Part shown: one piece after another, positions 9,079-19,552 of the stretch
How positions within the stretch are numbered: the first letter of the stretch is position 1
Layout of the letters: every line of letters starts with the position of its first letter
Assembly: GCA_030683155.1 (NCBI GenBank)
Contig: JAUXMV010000045.1
Span: 62,001-126,000, forward strand
Reading direction: 5' to 3'
Source of the DNA: Bacteroidales bacterium
Lineage (GTDB): Bacteria > Bacteroidota > Bacteroidia > Bacteroidales > F082
Length of the DNA: 64,000 bases
Position numbers and translations under genes: made by a program
The notes under the pieces: model-generated
Databases searched by the model: none
What the model was told of the DNA's origin: nothing
What the model saw: only the letters and a program-made list of their open reading frames with translations

Positions 9079-10548
9079 TTATTTTTTTGCTGTGATTGAG
9101 CTTCCTACTTTATTCATGGCACAGCGGAAACCAATTGCACTCGATGCTTCGTCTTCGTTAAGGAACCTGCGCACACCGGGACTCATAAAATGAGCTCTGT
9201 CATTCCATGAACCACCTTTATATACACGCGCTTTATCACTGATCAGTGTCGTTTCGCCGTAATCGTACATTTTGGAGGTAGAAGTAGGGTCTTCTGTGAG
9301 ATCGATCCAGTCTTGCTGAATTGTTGAAGAATAATCTCCATCACGATAGTTCACAGCATAACCTCTGCGATAATTTTTTCTGTTGGCAGCTTCTTCAGGA
9401 GTAATTTCAACGTATTGAAGTCTGCCAAGTGAATCTTTTTGGGCAATTGACCCGTCAGCATCTCTTTTTTTGTTGACAAATACATTGCCTCTGAAGGGGT
9501 TGTAATCTGCAACATCTTCAAAGGAAAGCGGACGATAAACATCCAACACCCATTCCGAAACGTTGCCACCCATGTTATAAAGTCCATAATCATTTGGCCA
9601 GTAAGAACCTACCGGTGCAGGCTGAGCGGCACCGTCATTAAGACTTCCTGCAACACCCATATAGTCACCCTGACCGCGTTTGAAGTTGGCTACAAAACTT
9701 CCCATATATTTTTTATGGTCGGTGCGAAGCCCATCTCCATTCCATGGATAAACTCTTCTTTCTACAATACGCTCATTCACAGTATTTCCAATAAGTCCTA
9801 AAGCAGCATATTCCCACTCAGCTTCTGTTGGGAGCCTGTATTTTGGCAGCATTATACCATCTTCGAAACGCACATTGCGGATACCTGAACCGCTAGGGTC
9901 AAGATCAGCTTTGCCTTCTCTTACAAGACCCTGATATTGACCGGCCAGATATGCTTCGGTATTGAAATTATTTTCATTTTTTTGATCCGGATCAAAATCC
10001 AGAACACCGGCTTTGATCAACAAAAGTTCGTTTACGCGGTCAGTTCTCCAATTGGCATAATCATTGGCCTGAAGCCATGAAACACCAACCACCGGATAAT
10101 CGTGATACGATGGATGACGGAAATAGAGCTCAACCAAAGGTTCATTGTAGGAGAGCCTGTCTCGCCAGACAAGACTGTCAGGTAAAGCTTTTTGCACAAC
10201 CTGTGGGTAATCCTGTCCAAATACGCGTCCCAGCCAGTAGATATACTCTAGATAATCCAGATTGCTAACCTCTGTTTGATCCATAAAGAATGAAGCAACT
10301 GTCACGCGACGGGGAATGTTGTTCCATTCAAATAAAAGATCCTCGTTGGAGGCTCCCATAAGGAAGGTTCCACCTTCAATAGCAACCAAACCTGGTCCAA
10401 CTTTTTGATCCTGACTTTTAGCAACTTCAAATCCACCAAACTTTGGGTCGTTGAAATTCCAGCCAGTAGAACGTGAAACTTCTTTGCTGCATGACGAGAT
10501 AAGGACTGCGGCAAGCAGTAGCGGCAGAATGATATTCGTTTTCTTCAT
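9079..10548 (-). CDS. gldJ: Gliding motility / T9SS lipoprotein GldJ
   Basis: This is an outer-membrane lipoprotein of the formylglycine-generating-enzyme (SUMF1) fold, required in model flavobacteria for gliding and for stability of the GldK ring component. The ATG at 10548 is preferred because it places a lipoprotein signal peptide (MKKTNIILPLL to LISSC) right at the N-terminus; an ATG 27 bases upstream (10575) would add nine basic residues. Recognised segments are VAIEGGTFLMG, MDQTEVSNLDYLEYIYWL, GDYMGVAGSLNDGAAQPAPV and NMGGNVSEWV. GldK shares the fold, but the murF-gldJ-porU/porV neighbourhood matches that known for gldJ. It lies 12 bases downstream of porP. Confidence 0.88.
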   Translation of the reverse strand: MKKTNIILPLLLAAVLISSCSKEVSRSTGWNFNDPKFGGFEVAKSQDQKVGPGLVAIEGGTFLMGASNEDLLFEWNNIPRRVTVASFFMDQTEVSNLDYLEYIYWLGRVFGQDYPQVVQKALPDSLVWRDRLSYNEPLVELYFRHPSYHDYPVVGVSWLQANDYANWRTDRVNELLLIKAGVLDFDPDQKNENNFNTEAYLAGQYQGLVREGKADLDPSGSGIRNVRFEDGIMLPKYRLPTEAEWEYAALGLIGNTVNERIVERRVYPWNGDGLRTDHKKYMGSFVANFKRGQGDYMGVAGSLNDGAAQPAPVGSYWPNDYGLYNMGGNVSEWVLDVYRPLSFEDVADYNPFRGNVFVNKKRDADGSIAQKDSLGRLQYVEITPEEAANRKNYRRGYAVNYRDGDYSSTIQQDWIDLTEDPTSTSKMYDYGETTLISDKARVYKGGSWNDRAHFMSPGVRRFLNEDEASSAIGFRCAMNKVGSSITAKK

Positions 10549-10587
10549 TTTAAAGTGTTGTCTTCTTTTAAACATTCGATTCTATAA

Positions 10588-11568
10588 CTAAAAGGAGGGT
10601 GATTTTATTGTACGGATTGTTCTCTTTGATGCTGTATAAACGCAAAATTCCCATGCAAGGGATATCTCATGAGCGCCTCCACTGCGTCCGCCAAGCTTTG
10701 AAACAGTGAAATCATAGCTATATCCAAACCTGAATTGATCCCATTTGATTCCAGCCAAAACAACAACTGCATCCATGTTGTTGAATGTGTGGCGAAACCA
10801 GGCGCCGGTAACGAAAGGGTACTTGTTGACATACACCCCCGCATTGAGCTGGCTGAAGTCTCCCTGTTGTATAAAAAGTAAATTTGGCTGAATCAGCAAA
10901 TCGCTTTCACGCCCACCGCCAAGTTGACCTGTGGTTGTATTGATATTTATTCCGGCGTGCGCAGAAACTTTTAATGGCAAAAAACTGTTGTCATTGTCAT
11001 AAAATGTAAGGGTGGGTTGACTTAAATGGTCTGCGGCCACACCAAAAAACATTTCATCGCGAATTCCTAAAACCATTCCCGCAGAGAAATCTAGGGTATA
11101 AATTGTCGGATTCTCAGGAGGCGTTTCTGCTCCAATTCCTGAAATATTGCTTGCAAAAATAAGTTTAGACCAATTGATGCTTTCCTGATAAAATGCTGCC
11201 TTCATACCAAAAGAAAGCATAGTCTCAGCATTAATCTGAAGTTTGTATGAATAAAATGCTCCGGCAAGTGTTCGGTTAAAAGCACCATCACCCTGCTGGT
11301 CATTCATGGCTATAAAACCAAAACCACTGTTGATATTAGACAAGCTTTGATCGTATGTTACACTATAAGTTGTATATGCTTTACCTAGTGATGGCCATTG
11401 ATTGCGGTAGTTTGTATGAATCCGTCCACATTCAGTGTTGCCAGTAAGTGCAGGATTCAAAAACAGTGGGTTGGCATAAAACTGAGTGAATGCAGCATCC
11501 TGAGCATGCACAGAACACAAGCCTGAAAACAGCAAAAATATTAAGAAGGATGCAACAATTTTTATCAT
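10588..11568 (-). CDS. PorP/SprF family T9SS membrane protein
   Basis: The 326-residue outer-membrane beta-barrel protein of the PorP/SprF family starts at the ATG at 11568, which leads straight into a signal peptide (MIKIVASFLIFLLF to VHAQ). The first mature segment QDAAFTQFYANPLFLNPALTGN is the family signature. In T9SS organisms these proteins associate with PorE and the PorK/N ring, or help deliver specific cargo such as SprB. It is the first gene of the minus-strand series and is only 12 bases from gldJ. Many paralogues exist per genome, so this may be either the core PorP or a cargo-specific SprF. Confidence 0.87.
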   Translation of the reverse strand: MIKIVASFLIFLLFSGLCSVHAQDAAFTQFYANPLFLNPALTGNTECGRIHTNYRNQWPSLGKAYTTYSVTYDQSLSNINSGFGFIAMNDQQGDGAFNRTLAGAFYSYKLQINAETMLSFGMKAAFYQESINWSKLIFASNISGIGAETPPENPTIYTLDFSAGMVLGIRDEMFFGVAADHLSQPTLTFYDNDNSFLPLKVSAHAGININTTTGQLGGGRESDLLIQPNLLFIQQGDFSQLNAGVYVNKYPFVTGAWFRHTFNNMDAVVVLAGIKWDQFRFGYSYDFTVSKLGGRSGGAHEISLAWEFCVYTASKRTIRTIKSPSF

Positions 11569-11803
11569 ATCAGATGAAAAACGAGCGCTAAAATTTCGTG
11601 GCAATATTACGGAAAATTTTGCACACCGGGGTTTGCTTCAGCAAAATAAGTGAACCGCAATAAATGAACTTTTTCTGCGTTCGGGAATATGTCACTTAGC
11701 CATTCGATTTAGGTTCACTTCTTAAACAAAAGTTTGCTTTGGTTGTTTCCTTGTTGGCTGGTGAAAGCTTTTAGTGATTTAAACTGTCACGAATAATAAA
11801 AAC

Positions 11804-14800
11804 ATGATCAAAAAATTTTTATTTTTTTTACTGACAACCCTGAGCTTACTTTCATATTCTCAACAGCCTTTTAAGACCAATATTATAGGTATCGATTGGC
11901 AGCCTTCAGATTCGCTTCAGTTTGACGGACGTGAGATTCTTGCCAGACCTTACTTTACTAATGCCTGGTATGAAAGTGATTTAGCTGTCATACCCTACTA
12001 CTCTGAAAATATCTATCTGTACGATAATAATCTGAAGCCTACTGTCAATTTGTTGAATATTGAGGTTGAAACAGTTGAGCTACAGTTGCTTAATATTAGT
12101 GATGTTTCTAAACTTGACACCACTTTTGTTGTTAAAACTAATATCAAAACAGCACGTGAGCAATACATTCTGCACTTGCTTATTCCGGCTTTGAGATACA
12201 ATCCGACGAAAGGAACAGTTGAAAAGCTTCTGAAATTTGAATACGAGCTTTTTCTAGAATACGAAGAAAATTTTAAACAAGCCCCTGCAGGTTTTACCAA
12301 TAATTCTGTTCTGGCATCCGGAAACTGGTATAAAGTTCGTGTAAGTAACAGTGGAATTCACCGAATTACCTTCGCTAATCTGCAAGCTATTGGCTTGAAT
12401 CCTTCAACACTTAACCCGCGTAATATCAGGATTTATGGCAATGGGGGAGGTGTTTTAAGTGAAAGAAATGCAGATTTCAGACATGACGACCTTGTTGAAA
12501 ACCCCATTGTTGTTGTAGGTGAGGAGGACGGGGTTTTTAATCAATCCGACTATATTTTGTTATACGCAGAAGGGCCTTTAACCTGGAAATTTGATCAGCC
12601 TTCAGGGTTTTACAAGCATCAGAGTAATTACTATGATGACTACGCCTATCTTTTTATAACTGCAGATTTGGGAGCTGGAAAGAGAATTCAAACTTCAAGC
12701 CAAACAGGAATACCTTCTGAAATAGTCACCGATTTTCTGGATAAACAGTTACACGAAGAGGATATTGTTAATTTGTCAAATACTGGCAGGACTTGGTATG
12801 GCGAGTTGTTTGATGTTACTTTAAGCCGTGACTTCAATTTCAATTTTCCCGGTTTAATTACATCAAAAACTGCACGCGTTGAAACTGATGTTGCAGGAAG
12901 AAATTTCGGGCCTGCAAATTTCCAGCTTTTTATTGATCAACAATTGAAACGCACAATGAATATCGATCCAACGCAGGTCACAGGATATGATTATGCAAAA
13001 GGTGCTTCTGCAATTGTTGATTTTAATCCGGTAAATGATATCGTTAATGTTAACCTGAAATTTAACCGTTCAATAAATTCAGCGCGCGGATGGTTAAATT
13101 ACATTTCGGTAAATGCTTGGAGAAATCTAAGCTTTACTGGCCCTCAGATGATATTTGGAAACACCCGAAGCATTGATCAATCAGCTGTTTATGAGTACCG
13201 TGTAGCAAATTCCAACAATCAGGTTAGCATTTGGGATATTACCGATCCAACAGCGGCAGTCAGAGTTGAAACAACATTGCAGGGCAACACTATGACATTC
13301 AAAGCTGATGGAAGTTCAATGAGGAATTTCATTGCTTTTGATAACACTTCCTTTTATTCTGTGGAAGCAGTTGGTGCTGTTGCCAACCAAAATTTGCATA
13401 GTGTTCGCGATATTGATTACTTGATTATAACCCATCCGAATTTTTTAGATCAAGCCAATCGTTTGGCTGCTTTTCATAGACAGAATAGCGGATTAGAAGT
13501 CTTTGTAACTATTCCGGAACTTATCTATAATGAGTTTTCGTCTGGTTCACAAGATGTAACAGCAATTCGTGACTTTGCGAGAATGCTCTTCTCTGAAAGC
13601 AGTCCCGGACGCAAGCTAAGATACCTCTTAATGTTTGGGGATGCTTCTTTTGATTACAAGGACAAGTTGACAGACAATACCAATTATGTTCCAACATTTC
13701 AAACCCTTGCCTCATTAAATCTGGTCAGTTCAATTGCAACAGATGATTATTTTGGGTATCTCGATTTTAATGAAGGAACAAACGACAGTAGTCTGCTTGA
13801 CATTGGCATTGGTCGTTTTCCTGTTTCAACGATAGATCAGGCACGACAAATGGTTGATAAAGTATTTCGCTATGTAGCTCGAAATGAAGTAACTATGAGT
13901 CCATGGCGCAATGAAATAACTTTTGTTGCTGATGATGGAGATTCAAATCAACATCTGCGAGATGCTGAGGCGTTGGCTGGATTAATTGGAACTGATTATC
14001 CGGCTTTCAACCTCAATAAAATATACCTCGATGCCTATCGTCAAATTGCTACTCCAAGCGGGCAAAAAGCACCTGAAGTAAACGAAGCCATCAATAAAAG
14101 TATGGAGAGAGGGACACTTATCATGAACTATTCCGGTCATGGTGGTGAGGTTGGTTGGACAGAAGAAAGAATTCTTGAAATTGCTGATATCATTTCCTGG
14201 AGAAATCGCGAGAAAATGCCTGTTTTTATTACAGCTACCTGTGAATTTTCACGGTATGATGATCCAACCCGATTATCAGCCGGTGAAATGGTTTTTCTCA
14301 ATCCCGATGGAGGCGCAATCGCAATGTTTACAACAGCCAGGGCAACCTACGCTTCTACAAACCTGCGATTGAACAGAGCAATTTTTAACGACAATATTTT
14401 TATGCGTGAGAATGGTGAATTTCCGCGCTTCGGCGATGTAATCCGTCGGTCAAAACTTACAGGTGATGCAAATGACAGAAAATTCGTACTTCTTGGTGAT
14501 CCTGCGCTCGCATTGCATTTTCCACCCAATAAAGTAATCACAACTCATATCAATGGCAATGCTGTTGAAGCTGTCCCTGATACACTCAAAGCACTTGATC
14601 TTGTTACAATTAAAGGCTTTGTGGCTGATAGCTGGAATCAGCAGATCAATAATTTCACCGGAATACTTTACATTACAGTCTATGATAAAGCTAATTCCGT
14701 TTCAACCTTTGGAGATCAAAGTGCTTCTACAACTTTTATCGTTAGAAATAGTATAATATATAAAGGTGCAGTTGAAGTGGTTGGTGGTCAGTTCGAATTT

Positions 14801-15601
14801 TCGTTTATGATGCCAAAAGATATTTCCTATCGTTTTGGACAAGGCAGAATAAGCTATTATGCCACAGATTATGAGATAGATGCACAAGGATACTTTGAAG
14901 ATTTTGTTGTTGGAGGATTTAGTAATAATGTTGTTAACGATGATAAAGGGCCTGAAATCAAACTTTACATAGGAGATACAACGTTTAAAAGCGGTGGTTT
15001 TACGAGTGAAAATCCGGTTTTGCTTGCACTGCTTTCTGATGAAAGTGGTATCAATACAACTGGGGCTGGCATAGGTCATGATATTGTAGCGACTTTAACT
15101 GGTGCCACAGAAAGGTATGCTATATTAAATGAGTATTATGCAGCTAAAATCAACAAAAATTCTGAAGGAGTTGTAACTTTTCCATTCTTTAATTTAAATC
15201 CTGGAAAGCATGTGCTTACACTTAAAGTTTGGGATATTTTAAACAATTCGGGTTCTGCAAGTATTGAATTTGAAGTTATCCCCAAGAATCAGGTTACCAT
15301 CGATGAGCTTTATAATTATCCAAATCCATTTATGGACGAAACATGGTTTGTTTTCCGGCACAATCAAGCGAATGAAATAATAGATGTTGAAATAAAAATA
15401 TACAACACCAACGGACAGCTGATGAAAACCCTTATTGCTGACAATCTTAGCAGCAGTTTCCTTAGCAATCCTATACGTTGGGATGGCAGAACTGATTCAG
15501 GGCAGCGAATTGCAAAAGGTTTGTATATTTACCGACTGATTGTAACCAATAAAGATGGTGTTCAATCAGAGAAAAGATCAAAACTTATTAATTATAAGTA
15601 G
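11804..15601 (+). CDS. porU: T9SS C-terminal signal peptidase/sortase PorU (copy 1)
   Basis: The 1265-residue protein has a signal peptide (MIKKFLFFLLTTLSLLSYSQ) and a gingipain-type peptidase C25 domain with the catalytic pair His779 in NYSGHGG and Cys813 in TATCEFSRYD. A C-terminal FlgD-like/T9SS sorting region (YNYPNPF to GLYIYRLIV) follows. PorU removes the C-terminal signal of T9SS cargo and attaches the cargo to surface lipopolysaccharide, held at the outer membrane by PorV. Both catalytic residues are present and the length is normal. It diverges from porP across 235 bases and is followed without any gap by a second porU-like gene. Confidence 0.93.
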   Translation: MIKKFLFFLLTTLSLLSYSQQPFKTNIIGIDWQPSDSLQFDGREILARPYFTNAWYESDLAVIPYYSENIYLYDNNLKPTVNLLNIEVETVELQLLNISDVSKLDTTFVVKTNIKTAREQYILHLLIPALRYNPTKGTVEKLLKFEYELFLEYEENFKQAPAGFTNNSVLASGNWYKVRVSNSGIHRITFANLQAIGLNPSTLNPRNIRIYGNGGGVLSERNADFRHDDLVENPIVVVGEEDGVFNQSDYILLYAEGPLTWKFDQPSGFYKHQSNYYDDYAYLFITADLGAGKRIQTSSQTGIPSEIVTDFLDKQLHEEDIVNLSNTGRTWYGELFDVTLSRDFNFNFPGLITSKTARVETDVAGRNFGPANFQLFIDQQLKRTMNIDPTQVTGYDYAKGASAIVDFNPVNDIVNVNLKFNRSINSARGWLNYISVNAWRNLSFTGPQMIFGNTRSIDQSAVYEYRVANSNNQVSIWDITDPTAAVRVETTLQGNTMTFKADGSSMRNFIAFDNTSFYSVEAVGAVANQNLHSVRDIDYLIITHPNFLDQANRLAAFHRQNSGLEVFVTIPELIYNEFSSGSQDVTAIRDFARMLFSESSPGRKLRYLLMFGDASFDYKDKLTDNTNYVPTFQTLASLNLVSSIATDDYFGYLDFNEGTNDSSLLDIGIGRFPVSTIDQARQMVDKVFRYVARNEVTMSPWRNEITFVADDGDSNQHLRDAEALAGLIGTDYPAFNLNKIYLDAYRQIATPSGQKAPEVNEAINKSMERGTLIMNYSGHGGEVGWTEERILEIADIISWRNREKMPVFITATCEFSRYDDPTRLSAGEMVFLNPDGGAIAMFTTARATYASTNLRLNRAIFNDNIFMRENGEFPRFGDVIRRSKLTGDANDRKFVLLGDPALALHFPPNKVITTHINGNAVEAVPDTLKALDLVTIKGFVADSWNQQINNFTGILYITVYDKANSVSTFGDQSASTTFIVRNSIIYKGAVEVVGGQFEFSFMMPKDISYRFGQGRISYYATDYEIDAQGYFEDFVVGGFSNNVVNDDKGPEIKLYIGDTTFKSGGFTSENPVLLALLSDESGINTTGAGIGHDIVATLTGATERYAILNEYYAAKINKNSEGVVTFPFFNLNPGKHVLTLKVWDILNNSGSASIEFEVIPKNQVTIDELYNYPNPFMDETWFVFRHNQANEIIDVEIKIYNTNGQLMKTLIADNLSSSFLSNPIRWDGRTDSGQRIAKGLYIYRLIVTNKDGVQSEKRSKLINYK

Positions 15602-18600
15602 ATGATATTCAGTTATATAAATATTGATTTAATATATTCTTCGTCATTAAAGAAGCTAAATAACAGTTTCCTTCTTTTGGTATTTTCAGTTCTGGGCTTG
15701 TCAGTTATGGCCCAAAACCAATCTGTTGAATTTTCGATTCATTGGGGTCCAAACGAATCAGTGAGATTACGAAATGGTTCAGTTGCTGAGGTGTTTTGGT
15801 TTGAAGACGCTGTTACTAAATCATCAACAGCACTTTTGCCGTGGTTTGAGTTGGAGCTGCCACTTGAAGATGGTTTTAAACCTGAAAATATCCAGCTTAC
15901 TGCATTGAAAACAGTTGCTTTAGAGCCGATAGAAAGTTTAAATTTATTGGATTTTGAATCAATACCTGCTGAATTTGAATGGCATCTCAAAGAGGTTAAG
16001 ACCAATAACAAGATCAGGCATTATTTGCATATTTTACCCATTCGAGCAACAAATGGCTTGCCTGAGAAGTTGACCAGGGCTTCAGTGAGTTTTGAACCAA
16101 ATGAATTTGTTGACACAAGAGAGTCAGCATTTTTAATGACTTATGCAGAGAATTCTGTACTTGCCAATGGGCAATGGGTAAAGATGGGCATTACTGAAAC
16201 TGGTATTTACAAAATTGGTTATAACGAGCTTAAAGCAATGGGTTTCAATCCTGATGCGATTGACCCACGTCATATTGGCATTTTTGGCAATGGTGGCCGC
16301 ATGTTGCCTGAACAGAACAACCATTTTCGCTATGACGATTTGTTTGAAAATTCCATCAGGGTTATTGGTGAAGAAGATGGAGCTTTTGATCCGGAGGATG
16401 GAATATATTTTTATGCTCAAGAGCCGGTGGTATGGAATTATTCAGGTTTTAACAGCCGTTTTGTCCACGTTGCCAATTTTTATACTGATACAACTTTTTA
16501 TTTTCTTACTGTTAAACCTGAAGGTGCAAGAAAGCGAATTCAGTTAAAGGAACAATCGGAATTACCTGCAAACAAAGAGGTTGACATTTTTCTTGACAGG
16601 ATTCATCACGAAAATGATTTAGAAAATCTGATACATTCCGGAAAAGAGTGGTTTGGAGAAACTTTCAGCCGCAATGAGCCTTCACTCAGCTGGAGTTTTA
16701 ATTTTCTAAACAGGGTGACAGCCCGTCCCATCATGTTTAATACCCATTTTGCCGGCAGATCGATAACAGAAAATATTTTTTTCAGCGCCACCGCCAACGG
16801 TCATACACTTTTTGAAAATATCATGCTAATGCAGTTGAGTACAAACAATGCCACTTATGCACGTGATATCTTTCAATCGATAAACTTCCTGGATAATTCT
16901 GATCAGATTGATTTAAATATCTATTTATCAGCTCAAAGCGATAATTCTAAAGGCTGGCTGAATTATTTCAGATTCAATGTCTGGAGATACCTCAAATACA
17001 CTGGCATGCAGCTTCATTTCAGAAATCCTGAATCCATTGGGTCAACTACTGTCAGTAATTTTAAAATTCAGGATGTTAACGCAAGCCTTGAGCTTTGGGA
17101 TGTAACTCAGCCGCTTATGCCATTTAGGCAAGTATTTGATATCACAGAAAGTGAATTGCAGTTTAAAGTTAAAACGGATATACTGCGCGAGTATGTTTTA
17201 TTTGGTTCATCAGATAGCAAAAGCATTGCTTCATTCAAAGTGATCCCAAATCAAAATCTTCACAATATCAGCTCATGTGACATGCTGATTATTGCGCATC
17301 CGGATTTTATTTCTCATGCAGAGGAGATTTCAGATATACATTTTCAAGATGATGGTCTTGAAAGTGTTGTTGTAAATGTGAAAGAAATTTATAATGAATT
17401 TGGCAGTGGTTCACAAGATGTAACTGCTTTAAGAGATTTTGTAAGAATGGTCTATCAAAAGTCAGGTCAGCAGCTTAAATATCTATTGCTTTTTGGATCA
17501 GCCTCTTACGATTATAAGGATCGAATTCCAAACAATACAAATTTCATTCCTACCTATCAAAGCACCATCGCCCTGATTGAAACACAGAGTTTTGTCAGTG
17601 ACGATTATTTTGGCTTGCTTGACGATAACGAAGGTCTGGAAATGGACGGAATACTCGATATTGGCATCGGGCGTTTTCCTGTTACTTCGCAATCTGAAGC
17701 GGATGCGATGGTTAACAAAGTAAGGCATTATCTGGCTTCTCAGCGGAGTCAAACAGGTGAGTGGCGAAACAACATTCTTTTTGTAGCAGATGATGGCGAT
17801 AATAATCTGCACTTTCAGCAAGCTGAGACGCTTGCCGGAATCGTTGATACAGCTTTTATCAATATGAACGTCAGAAAAGTTTATCTTGATTCGTACAAGC
17901 GGGTTTCAGTTCCTGGTGGTTTTAGGTATCCTGATGCAAATACAGCCTTTGTCAATCAATTGAATGAAGGAACACTTATCGTAAACTACACAGGCCACGG
18001 AGGTATTGCAGGGCTTTCAGATGAGAGAGTCTTTACCGGCTCTGACATTGCAGCATTGAATAATTTCGACAGAATGCCTTTTTTTATCACTGCAACCTGT
18101 GAATTCAGCCGTTTTGATAACCCAGCATTTGTTTCGGCCGGCGAACAACTTTTGCTCAACCCGGTAGGTGGAAGTATTGCCATTATGACCACAACAAGGC
18201 TTGCTTTTGCACATTCCAATTTTGCCATTAACCGCCGGATATATTCTTCAATGTTTTCAGAAGGAAAGCAGGAAATTCGACGTTTAGGTGACATCATGAG
18301 ACTTAGTAAAAATCCAACCAATACCTATGTTTACAATTTTGTTTTGCTTGGAAATCCTGCACTGCGATTAAAGTATCCTGAATTTAAGGTGGAGCCAATC
18401 AGTTTTAATAACCAAATGCTGCCGCATGCTGGCGACACCCTTGGAGCTATGTCAGAAATTTTCATTGAAGGACGCATTGTTGATGCCAATGGAAATTTTC
18501 GCGATGATTTCAATGGATATATCTATCCAAAAATGTTCGATAAGAAAGCCGTTTACAAAACTTTGGCCAATGACGCATCGAGTCATTCAACTAATTTTTC

Positions 18601-19471
18601 TTACTACAACAAGTTGCTTTTTAAAGGTAATTCAACTGTTGTAAATGGGAAATTTGAAATAAGGTTTAAGCTCCCAAGAGACATTGCCTATCAGTTTGGA
18701 CAGGCCAAAATTAGCTTTTATGCAGTGGATACAATTAATTTCAAGGATGCTGGTGGCTATTTTAATCAAATGATTGTTGGTGGAACTGATGAAGCTATAA
18801 CTATCGACAATCAAGGGCCAGCAATAGTGCTTTATGCTGATAATCCAGACTTTAATGATGGTGATTATTTGGCTGGGGATCCAGTAATATATGTCAGATT
18901 AGAAGATCCGCAGGGAATAAATTTTTTGGGAAATTCTATCGGAAGGGATATTGTTATTACCCATGAAGGAGTAAGTTTTAACAAATATATCGTTAACCAT
19001 CTTTTTCAGCCTGACTTTGATAATTTTGCCGGTGGTAAAATTGTGTTTCCGATGAAAAATCTTCAGGATGGAAAACATCGAATAAGCGTAAAAGCTTGGG
19101 ATTTACATAATAATTCAAGTGAAAGTGAAATCTGGTTTGAAATCAATCCAAAAGTTAAATTGCATATATGGAATCTGCGAAATGCACCAAATCCTTTCAG
19201 TAATTCAACGCAATTTCTTTTTGAACACAACAAGCCAGGTGAAGTACTTGATGTCACAATTGATATTTTTAACCATATGGGGGCAATGGTAGTGAGCCTC
19301 AAAAAGCAAATGACCACATCAGGGAGTCAGTCTGTTCCAATACCAATGACGATGGGTGATGCTGCTGTATATGGCATTCTTCCGGGATTTTATTTATATC
19401 GTGTTACTGTTACAGATAGCTCTGGAAACAAAAACCAACTCATTCAAAAAATGATTTTCACGCGCAATTAA
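15602..19471 (+). CDS. Second PorU-like sortase, tandem paralogue
   Basis: The 1289-residue protein has the same plan as its upstream neighbour. It shows a signal peptide ending SVMAQ, the segment NGQWVKMGITETGIYKI near residue 185 (compare NWYKVRVSNSGIHRI in copy 1), a peptidase C25 domain and a C-terminal APNPFSNSTQFLFEH to GFYLYRVTV sorting-type domain. The catalytic pair is intact: His799 in NYTGHGG and Cys833 in TATCEFSRFD. The ATG directly follows the TAG of copy 1, so translation is probably coupled. The two copies clearly share motifs but differ throughout, indicating an old duplication. Whether it processes different cargo or replaces PorU under some condition is unknown. Confidence 0.88.
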   Translation: MIFSYINIDLIYSSSLKKLNNSFLLLVFSVLGLSVMAQNQSVEFSIHWGPNESVRLRNGSVAEVFWFEDAVTKSSTALLPWFELELPLEDGFKPENIQLTALKTVALEPIESLNLLDFESIPAEFEWHLKEVKTNNKIRHYLHILPIRATNGLPEKLTRASVSFEPNEFVDTRESAFLMTYAENSVLANGQWVKMGITETGIYKIGYNELKAMGFNPDAIDPRHIGIFGNGGRMLPEQNNHFRYDDLFENSIRVIGEEDGAFDPEDGIYFYAQEPVVWNYSGFNSRFVHVANFYTDTTFYFLTVKPEGARKRIQLKEQSELPANKEVDIFLDRIHHENDLENLIHSGKEWFGETFSRNEPSLSWSFNFLNRVTARPIMFNTHFAGRSITENIFFSATANGHTLFENIMLMQLSTNNATYARDIFQSINFLDNSDQIDLNIYLSAQSDNSKGWLNYFRFNVWRYLKYTGMQLHFRNPESIGSTTVSNFKIQDVNASLELWDVTQPLMPFRQVFDITESELQFKVKTDILREYVLFGSSDSKSIASFKVIPNQNLHNISSCDMLIIAHPDFISHAEEISDIHFQDDGLESVVVNVKEIYNEFGSGSQDVTALRDFVRMVYQKSGQQLKYLLLFGSASYDYKDRIPNNTNFIPTYQSTIALIETQSFVSDDYFGLLDDNEGLEMDGILDIGIGRFPVTSQSEADAMVNKVRHYLASQRSQTGEWRNNILFVADDGDNNLHFQQAETLAGIVDTAFINMNVRKVYLDSYKRVSVPGGFRYPDANTAFVNQLNEGTLIVNYTGHGGIAGLSDERVFTGSDIAALNNFDRMPFFITATCEFSRFDNPAFVSAGEQLLLNPVGGSIAIMTTTRLAFAHSNFAINRRIYSSMFSEGKQEIRRLGDIMRLSKNPTNTYVYNFVLLGNPALRLKYPEFKVEPISFNNQMLPHAGDTLGAMSEIFIEGRIVDANGNFRDDFNGYIYPKMFDKKAVYKTLANDASSHSTNFSYYNKLLFKGNSTVVNGKFEIRFKLPRDIAYQFGQAKISFYAVDTINFKDAGGYFNQMIVGGTDEAITIDNQGPAIVLYADNPDFNDGDYLAGDPVIYVRLEDPQGINFLGNSIGRDIVITHEGVSFNKYIVNHLFQPDFDNFAGGKIVFPMKNLQDGKHRISVKAWDLHNNSSESEIWFEINPKVKLHIWNLRNAPNPFSNSTQFLFEHNKPGEVLDVTIDIFNHMGAMVVSLKKQMTTSGSQSVPIPMTMGDAAVYGILPGFYLYRVTVTDSSGNKNQLIQKMIFTRN

Positions 19472-19552
19472 CTATCTCAAAATTATTATACAATAAACCA
19501 AAACATGTTTCGTTTAACCCTTTGGAATTTTCAATCTCATACCTAAATAATT

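Noticed and set aside
11569-11604. TTG-initiated extension of the PorP/SprF protein
   Set aside because: The ATG at 11568 leads directly into a signal peptide; the extension would put a polar stretch in front of it.
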